This document shows positions 9,102 through 19,547 of a DNA stretch of 64,000 nucleotides, one piece after another. Location: the NCBI RefSeq assembly GCF_001887355.1, contig NZ_MPIN01000001.1, positions 1,201,785-1,265,784 on the forward strand, in the 5' to 3' direction. This DNA is from Cystobacter ferrugineus. Lineage in GTDB: Bacteria; Myxococcota; Myxococcia; Myxococcales; Myxococcaceae. Positions within the stretch are counted from its first letter, which is position 1, and each line of letters opens with the position of its first letter. The translations under genes were made by a program, and so were the position numbers. The notes beneath the pieces are model-generated. The model did not search any database. It saw nothing but the letters and a program-made list of their open reading frames with translations, and was not told the DNA's origin.

Positions 9102-10166
9102 ATGGCACTCCATCCCGTCATCATGGCCGGTGGTTCCGGCACCCGTTTCTGGCCGCTGTCGCGCAAGGCCCGTCCCAAGCAGTTCCTCCCCCTCGCCTCG
9201 AAGAATCCGCTGATCTCCGACACCGTCTCCCGGCTCAAGGGCCTGGCCACGGTGAAGGACACGCTCATCGTGTGCGGTCCCTCGCATGCCAAGCAGGCGG
9301 TCAAGCTGGTGAAGGGGCTGCCCAAGAAGAACCTCCTCGTGGAGCCGGTGGCGCGCAACACCGCGCCGGCCATCGCGCTGGCCGCCCTGGCCGTGGCGGC
9401 GAAGGACCCCGAGGGCATCCTCGTGGTGCTGCCCTCGGACCACCACGTGGCGGACACGAAGGGCTTCCAGAGAATCCTCTCCGAGGCGGCGCGCGTGGCG
9501 GCCGGCGGACACCTCGTCACGCTGGGCATCACGCCGCAGCGGCCGGAGACGGGCTATGGCTACATCCAGGTGGGCGCGGTGCTCCCGGGTGGCGGCCGTC
9601 AGGTGAAGGCCTTCCGCGAGAAGCCGGACCCGGAGACGGCGCGGCGCTACGTGGACTCGGGCGAGTACGTGTGGAACGCGGGCATCTTCATCTTCCGCGC
9701 GGACGCCATCCTCGCCGCCTTCGACGAGCACATGCCGGAGATGCGCAAGGGCCTGGACACGCTGCGCAAGGCGGTGGGCAAGCGCACCTTCCCGGCCGTG
9801 CTCAAGCGCGTCTTCCCCAAGCTGCCCTCGGTCTCCATCGACTACGGGGTGATGGAGAAGGCGAAGAACCTGGCGGTGCTGCCGGGTGACTTCGGCTGGT
9901 CCGACGTGGGCTCCTTCTCGGCCATCCCCGAGGTGCGTCCCGCGGACGAGCATGGCAACGTCGTCTCCGGTCCCGAGGCGGTGGTGGTGGACTGCAAGGG
10001 CTGCGTGGTGCTCGCCGACAAGCGGCCGCTCGCGGTGGTGGGCCTCACCGACATGGTCGTCGTGGACTCGGGTGACGCGGTGCTCGTCGTCCCCAAGGAC
10101 AAGAGCCAGGACGTGCGCAAGGTGGTCGAGTCCCTCAAGGCCCGCAAGCGCGACAAGTTCCTCTGA
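9102..10166 (+). CDS. manC: Mannose-1-phosphate guanylyltransferase
   Basis: A 354-residue nucleotidyltransferase converting GTP and mannose-1-phosphate to GDP-mannose in the cytoplasm, a precursor for polysaccharide and glycoconjugate synthesis. The N-terminal pyrophosphorylase signature is intact: MAGGSGTRFWPLSRK followed by PKQF. Further marks are VEPVARNTAPAIALAAL, LPSDHHV, GYGYIQVG, FREKPD, WNAGIFIFRAD and FGWSDVGSF, all typical of the type II mannose-6-phosphate isomerase/GMP family. At 354 residues it has only the pyrophosphorylase domain and not the C-terminal isomerase domain of bifunctional AlgA/ManC. It is divergent from the SGNH gene with about 107 bp between, and a rho-independent terminator follows the stop. 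Functionally it pairs with the phosphomannomutase at 21.4 kb. Confidence 0.95.
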   Translation: MALHPVIMAGGSGTRFWPLSRKARPKQFLPLASKNPLISDTVSRLKGLATVKDTLIVCGPSHAKQAVKLVKGLPKKNLLVEPVARNTAPAIALAALAVAAKDPEGILVVLPSDHHVADTKGFQRILSEAARVAAGGHLVTLGITPQRPETGYGYIQVGAVLPGGGRQVKAFREKPDPETARRYVDSGEYVWNAGIFIFRADAILAAFDEHMPEMRKGLDTLRKAVGKRTFPAVLKRVFPKLPSVSIDYGVMEKAKNLAVLPGDFGWSDVGSFSAIPEVRPADEHGNVVSGPEAVVVDCKGCVVLADKRPLAVVGLTDMVVVDSGDAVLVVPKDKSQDVRKVVESLKARKRDKFL

Positions 10167-10174
10167 GGGGTGTC

Positions 10175-10208
10175 GAGCACCTGGCGCCCCCGGGTGCTCC
10201 GTTTTTTT
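10175..10208 (+). terminator. Rho-independent terminator after manC
   Basis: A 7-bp perfect stem (GAGCACC at 10175-10181 with GGTGCTC at 10193-10199) is followed by seven T residues at 10202-10208. It sits 8 bp past the manC stop and argues that the downstream kinase has its own promoter and starts beyond this point. Confidence 0.8.
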
Positions 10209-10373
10209 CAGGGCCGGGTTTGTAGGAATGACGGGACCACTTCACCTTCCGTCCGCCGCCGCGCCTGCTTTCAGGACTTGCCGTGTCGGCTTCCGCTCAG
10301 GGCAAGGGGTGCACGGAGGTTGCAAAGCCTCCGTGCCACGCGACCCGCCAGATGGGCGCGGCCGGGGGCGGCG

Positions 10374-12197
10374 ATGGGTTGTGAACAATGTCAGACAGAG
10401 CATGAAGCGGGGGCACCCTGCACCCCTGGCGACGGCTTCCCGTGCGACAGCGAGACGCTGTCCGGCATGGGCTACGGTCCGCTGGTGTTCGTGCGCAAGC
10501 TGGGCACGGGAGCGCTGGCGAGCGTGTACCTCGCCGAGCACCCGTCGAGCGGTGCGCTCTTCGCGGTGAAGGTGCTGCATCCCCACCTGGCGCGCACGCC
10601 CGCGGTGCTCCAGCGCTTCTACGCGGAGGCGCGCACGTTGAAACACCTCGTGCATCCGAACGTGACGCGGGTACTCGACGTGCGCCAGGCGCCCAATGGC
10701 CACCACTGCATGCTCATGGAGTACGTGGACGGCCTTCCCCTGTCGCGGCTGCCGCTGCCCCTGCCTCCCGCGGAGGTGGTGTTCCTGCTGCTCCAGGTGC
10801 TCGAGGGGCTGGAGGCCGCGCACTCCCAAGGCATCGTCCACCGGGATCTCAAGCCGGAGAACCTGGTGCTCACCACCGGGCGTGATGGCACGCGGCGCGT
10901 GAAGATCCTCGACTTCGGCATGGCGAGCACCCTGGCCGAGGGCTTCTCACCGGAGGAGCTCGCCGCGGGCATGGTGGTGGGCAGCCCGGCCTACCTCGCG
11001 CCCGAGCTGTGGGTGCGCGCCGAGCCGGATGGCCGCGCGGACCTGTATTCGCTCGCGGTGCTGGGCTACCGGTTGCTGACGGGACGGCTTCCCTTCGGCG
11101 GCGGGGGCCGCATGGGGGAGATGCTGCTCGTGCACAAGCCGAGCGTGCCGCTGGCGCCGCACCAGTTGGACGAGCAGGTGCCCATCGCGCTCTCCGCGGT
11201 GGTGATGCAGGCCCTGGCGCTGCGGCCGGATGATCGCTTCGCCAGCGCGCGTGCCTTCCGGGCGGCGCTGAACGAGGCGATGCGGCGGCCCGCCTTCGGA
11301 TGCATGGCGCCCGCGGCCTTCCAGGTACGGGTGGAGGGCGCCGGGGGCCAGGGGCTGGTGCCGGTCTTCGTGAACGACGTGAGCGATGACGGGCTGCGCA
11401 TCGCCTGTGATGGGGAACTGCCCCGCCTGGGCGCGCGCCTGGAGGTGGAGTTGTCGCTCAATGGGTGGGTGCTCGCGTGCATGGGGGACGTGGTGCGCCT
11501 GCTGCCCGCCGAGGAGGCGCGCACGTGGGGCGGCCGTCAGGGCTTCATCCTCCACTTCTCCGAGCCCTCCGAGGACGTGCGCCGGCTCATCGCCCAGGCC
11601 CTGGCGCCGCCGCCACCGGAGACCCCGCCGGATCCGGAGCTCGCGCAGCTCCTCGCGCGGGCGGGCGCGTGCGGTCAGGATCCGTACTCGCTCCTGTCCA
11701 TTCCGCCGCACGCGGACTTCGCCGAGGTGCTGCGGCGCCTGGCCCTGGCCGAGCGCCGGTTGGAGCCCTTCTGGCACCGGCAGTTGCCCGCCGAGCAGCG
11801 CCAGGCGCTGGAAGCCCTGCACGGCAGATTGGAGGCCGCCCGGCGCACGCTGGGGGAGCCGCTGGCGCGCGCCCGCTTCGATGCGTCCCGGGGCAACTTC
11901 CACGGCGTGGCGCATTGCCTCGCGGCCGGGGTGCCGCACGCCTCGGTCAACCGCCTGCGTCAGGCGTTCCTCGCCGCCCGGCCGGACGCGGAGGAGCACG
12001 CGCGGGAGCTGTTCGACAAGGGCGTCGTCCTGGAGGCGCAGCACGTGCTCGACGGCGCGCTGGCGCGCTACACGGAGGCGCTGCGCGTGGATCCGCTCAA
12101 CGTGTCCATCCACCGCTACTACCACTCGCTGGCCAGGCGGGTGCACGCCTCCCGGCTCCAGGCCGCTGGCACGGAGCAGGGCGCCGCGTCCTCGTGA
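10374..12197 (+). CDS. Ser/Thr protein kinase with PilZ and J-like C-terminal modules
   Basis: About 607 residues from the ATG at 10374. The frame is open further upstream but would cross the manC terminator, so this start is preferred. A Hanks-type kinase domain occupies about residues 35-300: glycine loop KLGTGALASVY, VAIK-equivalent FAVKVLH, catalytic loop IVHRDLKPEN, DFGMAS and SPAYLAPE. A PilZ-like domain follows at about 309-405 (NDVSDDGLRIACDG pattern, then the strand WVLACMGDVVRL). Residues about 430-530 (DPYSLLSIPPHADF, then ARRTLGEPLARARFD) resemble a degenerate J-domain without HPD, ending in TPR-like sequence. PilZ domains often bind cyclic-di-GMP, but no clear RxxxR motif is seen here, so binding is uncertain. 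Possible role: phosphorylation signalling linked to motility or development. Confidence 0.88.
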   Translation: MGCEQCQTEHEAGAPCTPGDGFPCDSETLSGMGYGPLVFVRKLGTGALASVYLAEHPSSGALFAVKVLHPHLARTPAVLQRFYAEARTLKHLVHPNVTRVLDVRQAPNGHHCMLMEYVDGLPLSRLPLPLPPAEVVFLLLQVLEGLEAAHSQGIVHRDLKPENLVLTTGRDGTRRVKILDFGMASTLAEGFSPEELAAGMVVGSPAYLAPELWVRAEPDGRADLYSLAVLGYRLLTGRLPFGGGGRMGEMLLVHKPSVPLAPHQLDEQVPIALSAVVMQALALRPDDRFASARAFRAALNEAMRRPAFGCMAPAAFQVRVEGAGGQGLVPVFVNDVSDDGLRIACDGELPRLGARLEVELSLNGWVLACMGDVVRLLPAEEARTWGGRQGFILHFSEPSEDVRRLIAQALAPPPPETPPDPELAQLLARAGACGQDPYSLLSIPPHADFAEVLRRLALAERRLEPFWHRQLPAEQRQALEALHGRLEAARRTLGEPLARARFDASRGNFHGVAHCLAAGVPHASVNRLRQAFLAARPDAEEHARELFDKGVVLEAQHVLDGALARYTEALRVDPLNVSIHRYYHSLARRVHASRLQAAGTEQGAASS

Positions 12198-12278
12198 GTT
12201 CGCTTCACGAATCCATGCGCAGCGGGTAGACCATGAGCCCCGGTGGAGGGGCGCCCGGCTGCACGATTCGAGGAAGCA

Positions 12279-13415
12279 ATGGTGGCGAAGAAGGCGGTGA
12301 AGAAGGCGGCGAGGAAGTCTGGTGACACCTCGCGCGCGAAGGAGTGGAAGCGCCTGGAGAAGCAGTTCTCCAATGCGCTCGGCAAGGCTTCCATGGGTGG
12401 TTACCCCGCGGAACTCGAGCCGCGTGGCATGTCTTTCGAGCACGCGTTCGATCCCTCTCCGCTGCTCCCCCCGGACTATCTCCAGTTCGTGAAGGAGCTG
12501 GGTTACCGGTGGATCACCACCGGTGAGACGGCGCTGGGCTTCCTTCCTCCCCGGTGGATGCTGAATCTCTCCCAGCAGATGGGGGAGCCGGGCCGAAAGT
12601 GGGAAGCGGTTCGCGCGGAGCGGGAAGCCGGTACCCACACCTACCGCTTCGTGATGTTCGCCTCCCGCGACATCAACGACGTCAACGGGTACTGCTTCGG
12701 CAAGAGTGAGGACGGCGACGCGTTGGTGGTCTGGAACGTGGAGGACAGCCTGCCCGAGAGCGAGCTGGGGCCGTTCTCCACCTGGCTCGAGCAGGAAATG
12801 CAAGCGTTGGGCGAGGCGCTCTCGGAGTTGGACGAGGAGCGCGAGGACGCGGACGACGAGGAACTGGGAGAGCCGCTGGGCCTCGAAGGGGAGTCCCTCG
12901 AGATGGCCGTGGCGGTGAAGCTTCCCAAGAAGGGGGGCGCGGAGGGGGTGCTGGCCGCGTTCTCCAGGACGGAGAAGGAGCTCACGCTGAATGGCCGGAA
13001 GCTGGGGACGCTGCCGGCGTCGATCGGGGAGTTCTCGGAGCTGGAGCGGCTGTGGCTGGGTTCGACGGGGCTCAAGCAGCTACCCGGGGAACTGGGCCGG
13101 CTCGGGAAGCTGAAGAGGCTGGATCTGTCCTTCAATCGGGAGCTGCGCTCCCTTCCTCCCGAGGTGGGGCAGCTCCAAGCGCTCGAGTCGCTCAATCTGA
13201 AGAACACGGGGCTGACTTCGCTCCCCGAGGAACTGGGCCGGCTCGAGCGGCTGACGTTCCTCGACCTGCAGGCGACGGAACTCAAATCCCTCCCGGCCTG
13301 TCTCTTCCAGATGAAGAGCCTCAAGACGCTGGACCTGTATTGGACGCCCATTCCTCCCGAGGAGATCGAGCGGCTGCGACAGGCGCTCCCGGACTGCAAG
13401 GTGGGGACGCTCTAA
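12279..13415 (+). CDS. SMI1/KNR4 (SUKH)-like domain fused to leucine-rich repeats
   Basis: About 378 residues from the ATG at 12279, chosen because an AGGA ribosome binding site lies five to six bases upstream. A lysine/alanine-rich N-terminus (MVAKKAVKKAARK) leads into a SUKH-like domain at about 20-180: PSPLLPPDYLQFVKELG, the Gly/Trp-rich core and DGDALVVWNVED. An acidic linker (ELDEEREDADDEEL) is followed by about six 23-residue leucine-rich repeats from about 230 to the C-terminus (pattern LERLWLGSTGLKQLPGELG). SUKH proteins are often immunity proteins of contact-dependent toxins in bacteria, and LRRs mediate protein binding, so a role in conflict or scaffolding is possible but unproven. 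No toxin gene is adjacent. The SUKH part is less certain than the LRRs. Confidence 0.75.
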   Translation: MVAKKAVKKAARKSGDTSRAKEWKRLEKQFSNALGKASMGGYPAELEPRGMSFEHAFDPSPLLPPDYLQFVKELGYRWITTGETALGFLPPRWMLNLSQQMGEPGRKWEAVRAEREAGTHTYRFVMFASRDINDVNGYCFGKSEDGDALVVWNVEDSLPESELGPFSTWLEQEMQALGEALSELDEEREDADDEELGEPLGLEGESLEMAVAVKLPKKGGAEGVLAAFSRTEKELTLNGRKLGTLPASIGEFSELERLWLGSTGLKQLPGELGRLGKLKRLDLSFNRELRSLPPEVGQLQALESLNLKNTGLTSLPEELGRLERLTFLDLQATELKSLPACLFQMKSLKTLDLYWTPIPPEEIERLRQALPDCKVGTL

Positions 13416-13417
13416 CT

Positions 13418-13876
13418 CTACTGCGTCAGGTCGTCCAGCACGTCGGAGAGGGTCGTGGCGTTCAGGGCCCGATCGAACCAGCGGTCGAGGGTCGCCAGAT
13501 CCGTGCAGGTGAGGATGCGCTGCCGGGCCGCTTCGTCGACGTACAGACCCCGCGTGGCGAGAACCCGCAGGACGTACTCGGCACGCCCTCGGATCAGACC
13601 CTCCTCCCTGCCTTCTTCCCGGCCCTCTTCCCGGCCCTTCGCCAGACCTTGTTGGCGACCACGCTCGATGAGTTCCTCGCCATAGCTCCGCATCAACTCC
13701 TCCGCTCGTTGCTCATCCAGCACCGAATGTAACACCCGCCCGGTGGCTTCATGGACGGCCGCATCCCCGATCCAGAGCTGAACGAGTTCTGTGACACCTT
13801 CTTCGGGCGACGGCGCGCTAGACCTCATCCTCCTGGCCCCGGTGGGCGGGTTGAAGACATCCCAACCAAACTCCAA
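13418..13876 (-). pseudogene. C-terminal remnant of an Rpn-like nuclease/transposase protein
   Basis: The 152-residue frame has a charged repeat (RQQGLAKGREEGREEG), then RAEYVLRVLATRGLYVDE and ILTCTDLATLDRWFDRAL. This matches the C-terminal tail of Rpn/PD-(D/E)XK family recombination-promoting nucleases, which are common in myxobacteria as proteins of about 300 residues. The catalytic N-terminal PD-(D/E)XK domain is absent. The longest frame begins with TTG and the first ATG is at 13828, so no good start is evident. I read it as a decayed fragment, although a small expressed protein cannot be excluded. It is convergent with the SUKH-LRR gene, with only two bases between the stops. Confidence 0.55.
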
Positions 13877-13926
13877 GCTTTTGTCGTGAGCCCGAGAACC
13901 TGCTCACATCGGGAGGAGGACACGTC

Positions 13927-14541
13927 ATGAGGAGTTTACTGTTGAAGGAGATGCTTGCAGGTCTGGCTCTGGTGCTGGGTGGCTGCGGCGGCCTCGAGGT
14001 AGCGGAAGAGCCGAATCCAAACATCGGAGATGCCGCGCCCGCCCAGGAGCAGTACTGCGTAGTGGAGGCCGTGGCTGTCGAACCGGGAGAGGAGCCTCCC
14101 AGTGAGCTGCCGCCGGCAAAGCTGGACTGCTTCGTCTCGTTTGCCGAGGCGATCACCTTCGCCACCAATGGGCTCGTCCAACTGCCGCCTGATGCGACTC
14201 CGGACGAGTTCACACCGGAACCGCCGTCGGCGCCGGACGTGACCCCCACGCAGCATGTCATCGCCATTGAATACGAGCACCGCGGGTGCCGTGGCCGCAC
14301 GCTGATCATTACCAGCAGGACCACCTGCGCCCAGGGCGATATTGGCAGGCCATCCTTGTCCCCGGCCTGGAATGACGTCATCTCCTCGGCCCGGACGTAC
14401 GAAGGGTGCAGAAACTCGTACCACTATGAGCACGTCAACTACAGAGGGGCGGTCGTGAACGCGAACTGCGGTACCTCCGCCTGCTGCAACATCGGCGATG
14501 CGATGAACGACCGGACCTCGTCCATTCGTTGGACGCGCTGA
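13927..14541 (+). CDS. Lipoprotein with crystallin-like Cys-rich C-terminus
   Basis: A 204-residue secreted lipoprotein. A strong GGAGGA ribosome binding site lies upstream of the ATG at 13927. The signal ends in a lipobox, LVLGGC, with Cys20 as the probable lipidated residue. After an acidic, proline-rich stretch (about 60-115), the C-terminal 90 residues contain paired cysteines and the pattern SSARTYEGC, YEHVNYRGAVV, CGTSACCNIGDAMNDRTSS and IRW. This resembles beta/gamma-crystallin-type domains of bacterial secreted proteins (calcium-binding or protease-inhibitor-like), but the match is by pattern only. The function is unknown; neither neighbour suggests a pathway. Confidence 0.7.
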   Translation: MRSLLLKEMLAGLALVLGGCGGLEVAEEPNPNIGDAAPAQEQYCVVEAVAVEPGEEPPSELPPAKLDCFVSFAEAITFATNGLVQLPPDATPDEFTPEPPSAPDVTPTQHVIAIEYEHRGCRGRTLIITSRTTCAQGDIGRPSLSPAWNDVISSARTYEGCRNSYHYEHVNYRGAVVNANCGTSACCNIGDAMNDRTSSIRWTR

Positions 14542-14660
14542 GCCCGGTCCACTGCCTCCGGCCTGCCTCGAGTGGGTGGCGGGCCGGGGTCAATCGCCTC
14601 GGCGCCGAGGCGCTCCGGACTCATCTCCCTGCGACCGAGCGAGCCACTCCCAGCACCCGT

Positions 14661-15644
14661 TCAGCCCATGCCGACGGGCGCGGGCGGAGGGATGGACCCG
14701 GGCGCGCGGCGGCGGAGCTGGTGGGCGGCGAGCGTGAGGAGGCTCGCTCCGGCGACCGCGCCCAGGCTCGCGAGGCCCGTGGCGTCCCAGGAGACGATGG
14801 ACTGGCCGCGCAGGGCCTGGAGCGCGAGCGCCAGGGTGATGCCCAGGTAGCCCACTCCCGCCGCGCGCACCCACGCCAGCTCCTTCGACTCGGAGCGCTG
14901 CTTGCGGCGCGCGAGCCCCAGCGCGAGCAGGGGCAACACCTGGAGGGCATGCAGCCCGACGAAGTGCGCGGGCCGCAGGTCTCCCGCCTCGCGGCTCCAC
15001 CCGACGAGCGGCAGGCCCGCTCCCCCATCCCGTCCACCAAACGTGTGCCCGCCCACCTCGAGCGGCCTCTGTCTGGTCTTCAGGGTCTCGAGCTGCTCGC
15101 CGTGGGGCGTGGTCATGACGAACCCGAGCCCCATGCCCACCAGCGTCACGAGCAGGCCCATGCGCAGGGTCGAGGCCAGGACCCGGTTCTCCAGCTTCGA
15201 GCGCAGCAGGGCGAGGGCGAAGACCAGCACGGCGCCCCACATGACGGTGATGGCGATGCCCATGGAGGAGAAGACGGCCTGGTCGAACGCCGTCGCGGTG
15301 TTGAAGTGACTGCGCACCCCGCGCGCCGCCTGGAGGGTGATGGCCACCATCTCCAGGTAGCCGCAGGCGGCGATGAGGGCTCCCACCCGGCGCAGGAAGC
15401 GGCGGCGCTCCGGCAGGAAGGCGAAGAAGTAGAGCAGGGTGGCATCGAAGATCGAGAGCGAGACGTAGAACTTGAAGGGCTTGAGCCAGAGCGGCTCGCC
15501 CACGAGCTGGCGTGGATCCACCCCCATCAACAGGGCGGAGATCACGGCGCCCGCGAACATGAGCACCGTCTTCACGGTGAGGGCGGGCGAGAGCGCCCAG
15601 GCCCGGTTCCAGATGTCTCGGGGTGAGTAGGTCGTGGTCGACAT
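14661..15644 (-). CDS. Polytopic membrane protein, unknown function
   Basis: A 327-residue integral membrane protein with about seven to eight hydrophobic segments: VKTVLMFAGAVISALLMGV, the FDATLLYFFAFL region, GALIAACGYLEMVAITLQAA, SSMGIAITVMWGAVLVFALA, GLLVTLVGMGLGFVM, the LQVLPLLALGLA region and two at the C-terminus. A roughly 50-residue hydrophilic loop (about 175-230) separates the two halves. I do not recognise a named family. It lies 18 bp downstream of the ABA4-like membrane protein on the same strand and is probably co-transcribed from the repeat-containing promoter near 16.2 kb. Confidence 0.8.
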   Translation of the reverse strand: MSTTTYSPRDIWNRAWALSPALTVKTVLMFAGAVISALLMGVDPRQLVGEPLWLKPFKFYVSLSIFDATLLYFFAFLPERRRFLRRVGALIAACGYLEMVAITLQAARGVRSHFNTATAFDQAVFSSMGIAITVMWGAVLVFALALLRSKLENRVLASTLRMGLLVTLVGMGLGFVMTTPHGEQLETLKTRQRPLEVGGHTFGGRDGGAGLPLVGWSREAGDLRPAHFVGLHALQVLPLLALGLARRKQRSESKELAWVRAAGVGYLGITLALALQALRGQSIVSWDATGLASLGAVAGASLLTLAAHQLRRRAPGSIPPPAPVGMG

Positions 15645-15662
15645 GGGGCGTCTCCTGGGGCC

Positions 15663-16130
15663 TTACAGCGCGGCGGCGGGTTGAGCGGTGGAGGGGATGG
15701 GCGCCACGGCCGGCCAGAAGCGCCGGGTGGCGAGCCGGACCGCGGCGTAGGCGAGGTAGCCGGTCGGCCCGAGCATGAAGGTCAGCAGCAGGCACGGCAC
15801 CACGAGCAGGTGCGGGATGCCGCGGCGCTGCGCGTCCGCGAGCACCACCCGGCCCACCAGGAAGTCGAACGCGAGGTAGTGGATCCACCCCGCGAGCAAC
15901 ATGCCCGGCATCCGCAGCGCGGCCTCGATGTGCGGCAGCGTGTCGAACTGGCTCAGCAGCCCCGGCAGGTGCGGCGCGACCTTCGTGAGGTACACCGCGC
16001 CAATCACCAGCGGCAGCACGTCACTCTCCAGGTACCACTTCGTGACCCGCGTCCGGGGCGCGAACACCATCGCCGCCCACCCCAGCAGCACCGGGACATT
16101 CAGGATCCTCAACCACACGTCATCGCTCAT
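15663..16130 (-). CDS. ABA4-like (DUF4281) membrane protein
   Basis: A 155-residue protein with about four membrane segments. The pattern NVPVLLGWAAMVFAPRTRVT, then GWIHYLAFDFLVGRVVLADA and HLLVVPCLLLTFMLGPTGYL, is typical of the ABA4-like family. Plant ABA4 is needed for neoxanthin synthesis; bacterial members have no assigned reaction, although homologues often sit near light-responsive or carotenoid genes (general knowledge, not shown here). No carotenoid gene is visible in this window. A good sigma-70-type promoter overlapped by paired 21-bp-spaced repeats precedes the gene, so it is probably regulated. It heads a two-gene unit with the membrane protein downstream. Confidence 0.85.
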   Translation of the reverse strand: MSDDVWLRILNVPVLLGWAAMVFAPRTRVTKWYLESDVLPLVIGAVYLTKVAPHLPGLLSQFDTLPHIEAALRMPGMLLAGWIHYLAFDFLVGRVVLADAQRRGIPHLLVVPCLLLTFMLGPTGYLAYAAVRLATRRFWPAVAPIPSTAQPAAAL

Positions 16131-16181
16131 GGTCCACCCTCGACGGGGCGCGTCCGTGGCTCACGCCCCGAGAATGTAGAC

Positions 16182-16234
16182 ACTGTAAGCAGTCATGTTT
16201 TCGCTGTCAACATCTGTGTTTTCGACGTCAACAT
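16182..16234 (-). promoter_or_regulatory. Promoter with two 21-bp-spaced operator-like repeats upstream of the ABA4-like gene
   Basis: On the minus strand TTGACA (16210-16205) and TACAGT (16187-16182) are separated by 17 bp, an excellent -35/-10 pair about 50 bp upstream of the start. Two near-identical direct repeats, TGTTTTCG-N2-GTCAACAT at 16196-16213 and 16217-16234, lie exactly 21 bp apart; each contains a TGTT-N9-AACA inverted pair. The first covers the -35 box. Two helical turns of spacing suggest cooperative binding of a repressor or activator. Confidence 0.65.
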
Positions 16235-16279
16235 GTGGACGGCTGGGTGCCCTCGTCCCCCTGGAGGGAGAGGAGCGGC

Positions 16280-17829
<1,550 letters not shown>

Positions 17830-17830
<1 letters not shown>

Positions 17831-19458
17831 CAGCTCTTCCTTCGTCCATCGTCCCTTCGTACGTCCGTGGAGGGGGGGGCGCCTCCACCCGAGGCTTCGT
17901 GCAGGGTGAAGAAGAAGGTGGCTCCCTGGCCCACCCGCCCTTCGCCCCAGACGCGGCCTCCATGGCGTTGGATGATACGCCGCACCGTGGCCAGACCCAC
18001 GCCATTGCCCTCGAATTCCTGCGCGCCGTGCAGGCGCTGGAAGACGCCGAAGAGCCGGGACTGATACTCCATGTCAAAGCCCGCCCCATTGTCCCGCACG
18101 AAATAGACGCGTCCCTGGCCGCCCTCCCCGGGCAGGGCGCCGAACTCGATCTCCGCCACGGGGCGCTCCCGGGTGAACTTCCAGGCGTTGCCCAGCAGGT
18201 TCTCCAGCACCGAGCGCAGCATGCGCGCGTCTCCCTGGTCCACCAGCCCCTCCTGGAGGCGCAGGTGCACGGTGCGCTCGGGCTGTCCACGCTGGAGCTG
18301 CTCGGCGGCGGCGCGCGCCAGGGCGGACAGGGAGACGTCCGTCTCCTGCAGTCCCGTGCTGGTGACTCGTGAGAGCGTGAGGATGCCGTCGATGAGCTCG
18401 GACATGCGCTGGGCCGCGCCGCGGATGCGCTGGAGGTAGTCCTCGCCCGTGGGGTCGAGCTGGCCCGGGCAGTCCTCGCTCAGCGCGAGGCTGAAGGTGG
18501 AGATGGCGCGCAGGGGGGCGCGCAGGTCATGCGCCACCGAGTAGGCGAAGGCCTCCAGCTCGCGGTTGGAGAACTCGAGCTGGGCGGTGCGCTCGGCGAT
18601 GCGGCGCTCCAGTTCCGCGTTGAGCTGGCGCACCTGCTGCTCGGCCTCGCGGCGCTGGGTGATGTCGGTGACGGTGGCGAGCGCTCCGATGTAGTGGCCC
18701 TCCTCGTCGCGCAGGGGATTGGAGGACAGCAGCGTCCAGATGGGCCGCCCGTCCTTGTGGCGCAGCGCCATGTCGTGCACGGAGCTGTGCCCCTGCATGC
18801 GCCGCTCGAGGTTGAGCGTGACCTGGTGGTGGCCACCCTCGTCGACGAACGAGAGGACGTGCTGGCCGAGCATCTCCTCCACCGTGTAGCCGAGCATCCG
18901 CGCCATGTAGCGGTTGGCGTAGGTGGTGCGGCCCTCCTTGTCGAGCATCCAGATGCCCTCCTGGGCCGCCTCCACGATGAGGTGGAAGCGCTGCTCGGTG
19001 CGGCGCTGCTCGGCCTGGGCCCGCCGCTCCTGGGCGATGTCGCGCATGAAGAGCAGGACGCCGAGCATCCGCCCCTCCCGGTCGCGCACGGGCCGCGTGG
19101 TGACGCGCACGTAGTACCCCTCGGCCAGGTGGTCCGCCTCGACGAAGAGATCGACGGGGGGGCCCTCCTCGCCTCGCAGCGCGCGGCTCAACGGCAGCCG
19201 CTCGGGCGGCACGGGCGCGCGGGTGTCCGGGTCGGAGAACCGGAAGTGGCGGTACCAGTCCTCCTGGCTCATGGTCTTGAGCCCCAGGCCCTGGAAGTCG
19301 AGCGCCGCGGGGCTGAAGTAGATGATGCGCCCCGTGGCGTCGGCGACCATGACCCGCTCGGCGAGGGTGTCGGCGAGCGCTCGCAGCAGGGCTGGGTTCT
19401 GGAAGAGGCCCTCGGCCAGTGAGTCGGAGTGGTCGGTCGAGGAGGAGGATGCGCTCAT
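17830..19458 (-). CDS. PAS-domain sensor histidine kinase
   Basis: About 542 residues from the ATG at 19458. The open frame runs further upstream but is then antisense to the antiporter gene and is not coding. Two PAS domains are visible: one at about 20-120 (AERVMVADATGRIIYFSPAA) and one at about 145-260 (EGIWMLDKEGRTTYANRYMA), with a PAC-like link NPLRDEEGHYIGALATVTDI. A coiled linker precedes the HisKA box AYSVAHDLRAPLRAI (His near 311). The HATPase domain shows NLLGNAWKFT, VRDNGAGFDM and GNGVGLATVRRIIQRHGG. No membrane segment is seen, so it probably senses a cytoplasmic or cofactor-mediated signal. The architecture matches phytochrome-type kinases without the chromophore domain. It is the first gene of the coupled pair. 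Confidence 0.93.
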
Positions 19459-19547
19459 GCCATGGCAGCAATGCCCCATCCGCCTCACGGGCGCCAATGC
19501 CTGGAGCGCGCCCGGTCCCTCGCCCGCCGTCAGCTTCGCCGCTCCTG

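Noticed and set aside
4854-9213. Long open frames on the plus strand opposite the MBOAT and SGNH genes
   Set aside because: They are rich in His/Arg/Gln/Pro/Ala with no motifs, as expected antisense to high-GC coding genes.
10170-10373. N-terminal extension of the kinase-PilZ gene
   Set aside because: It would start within the manC terminator and has no kinase-family sequence.
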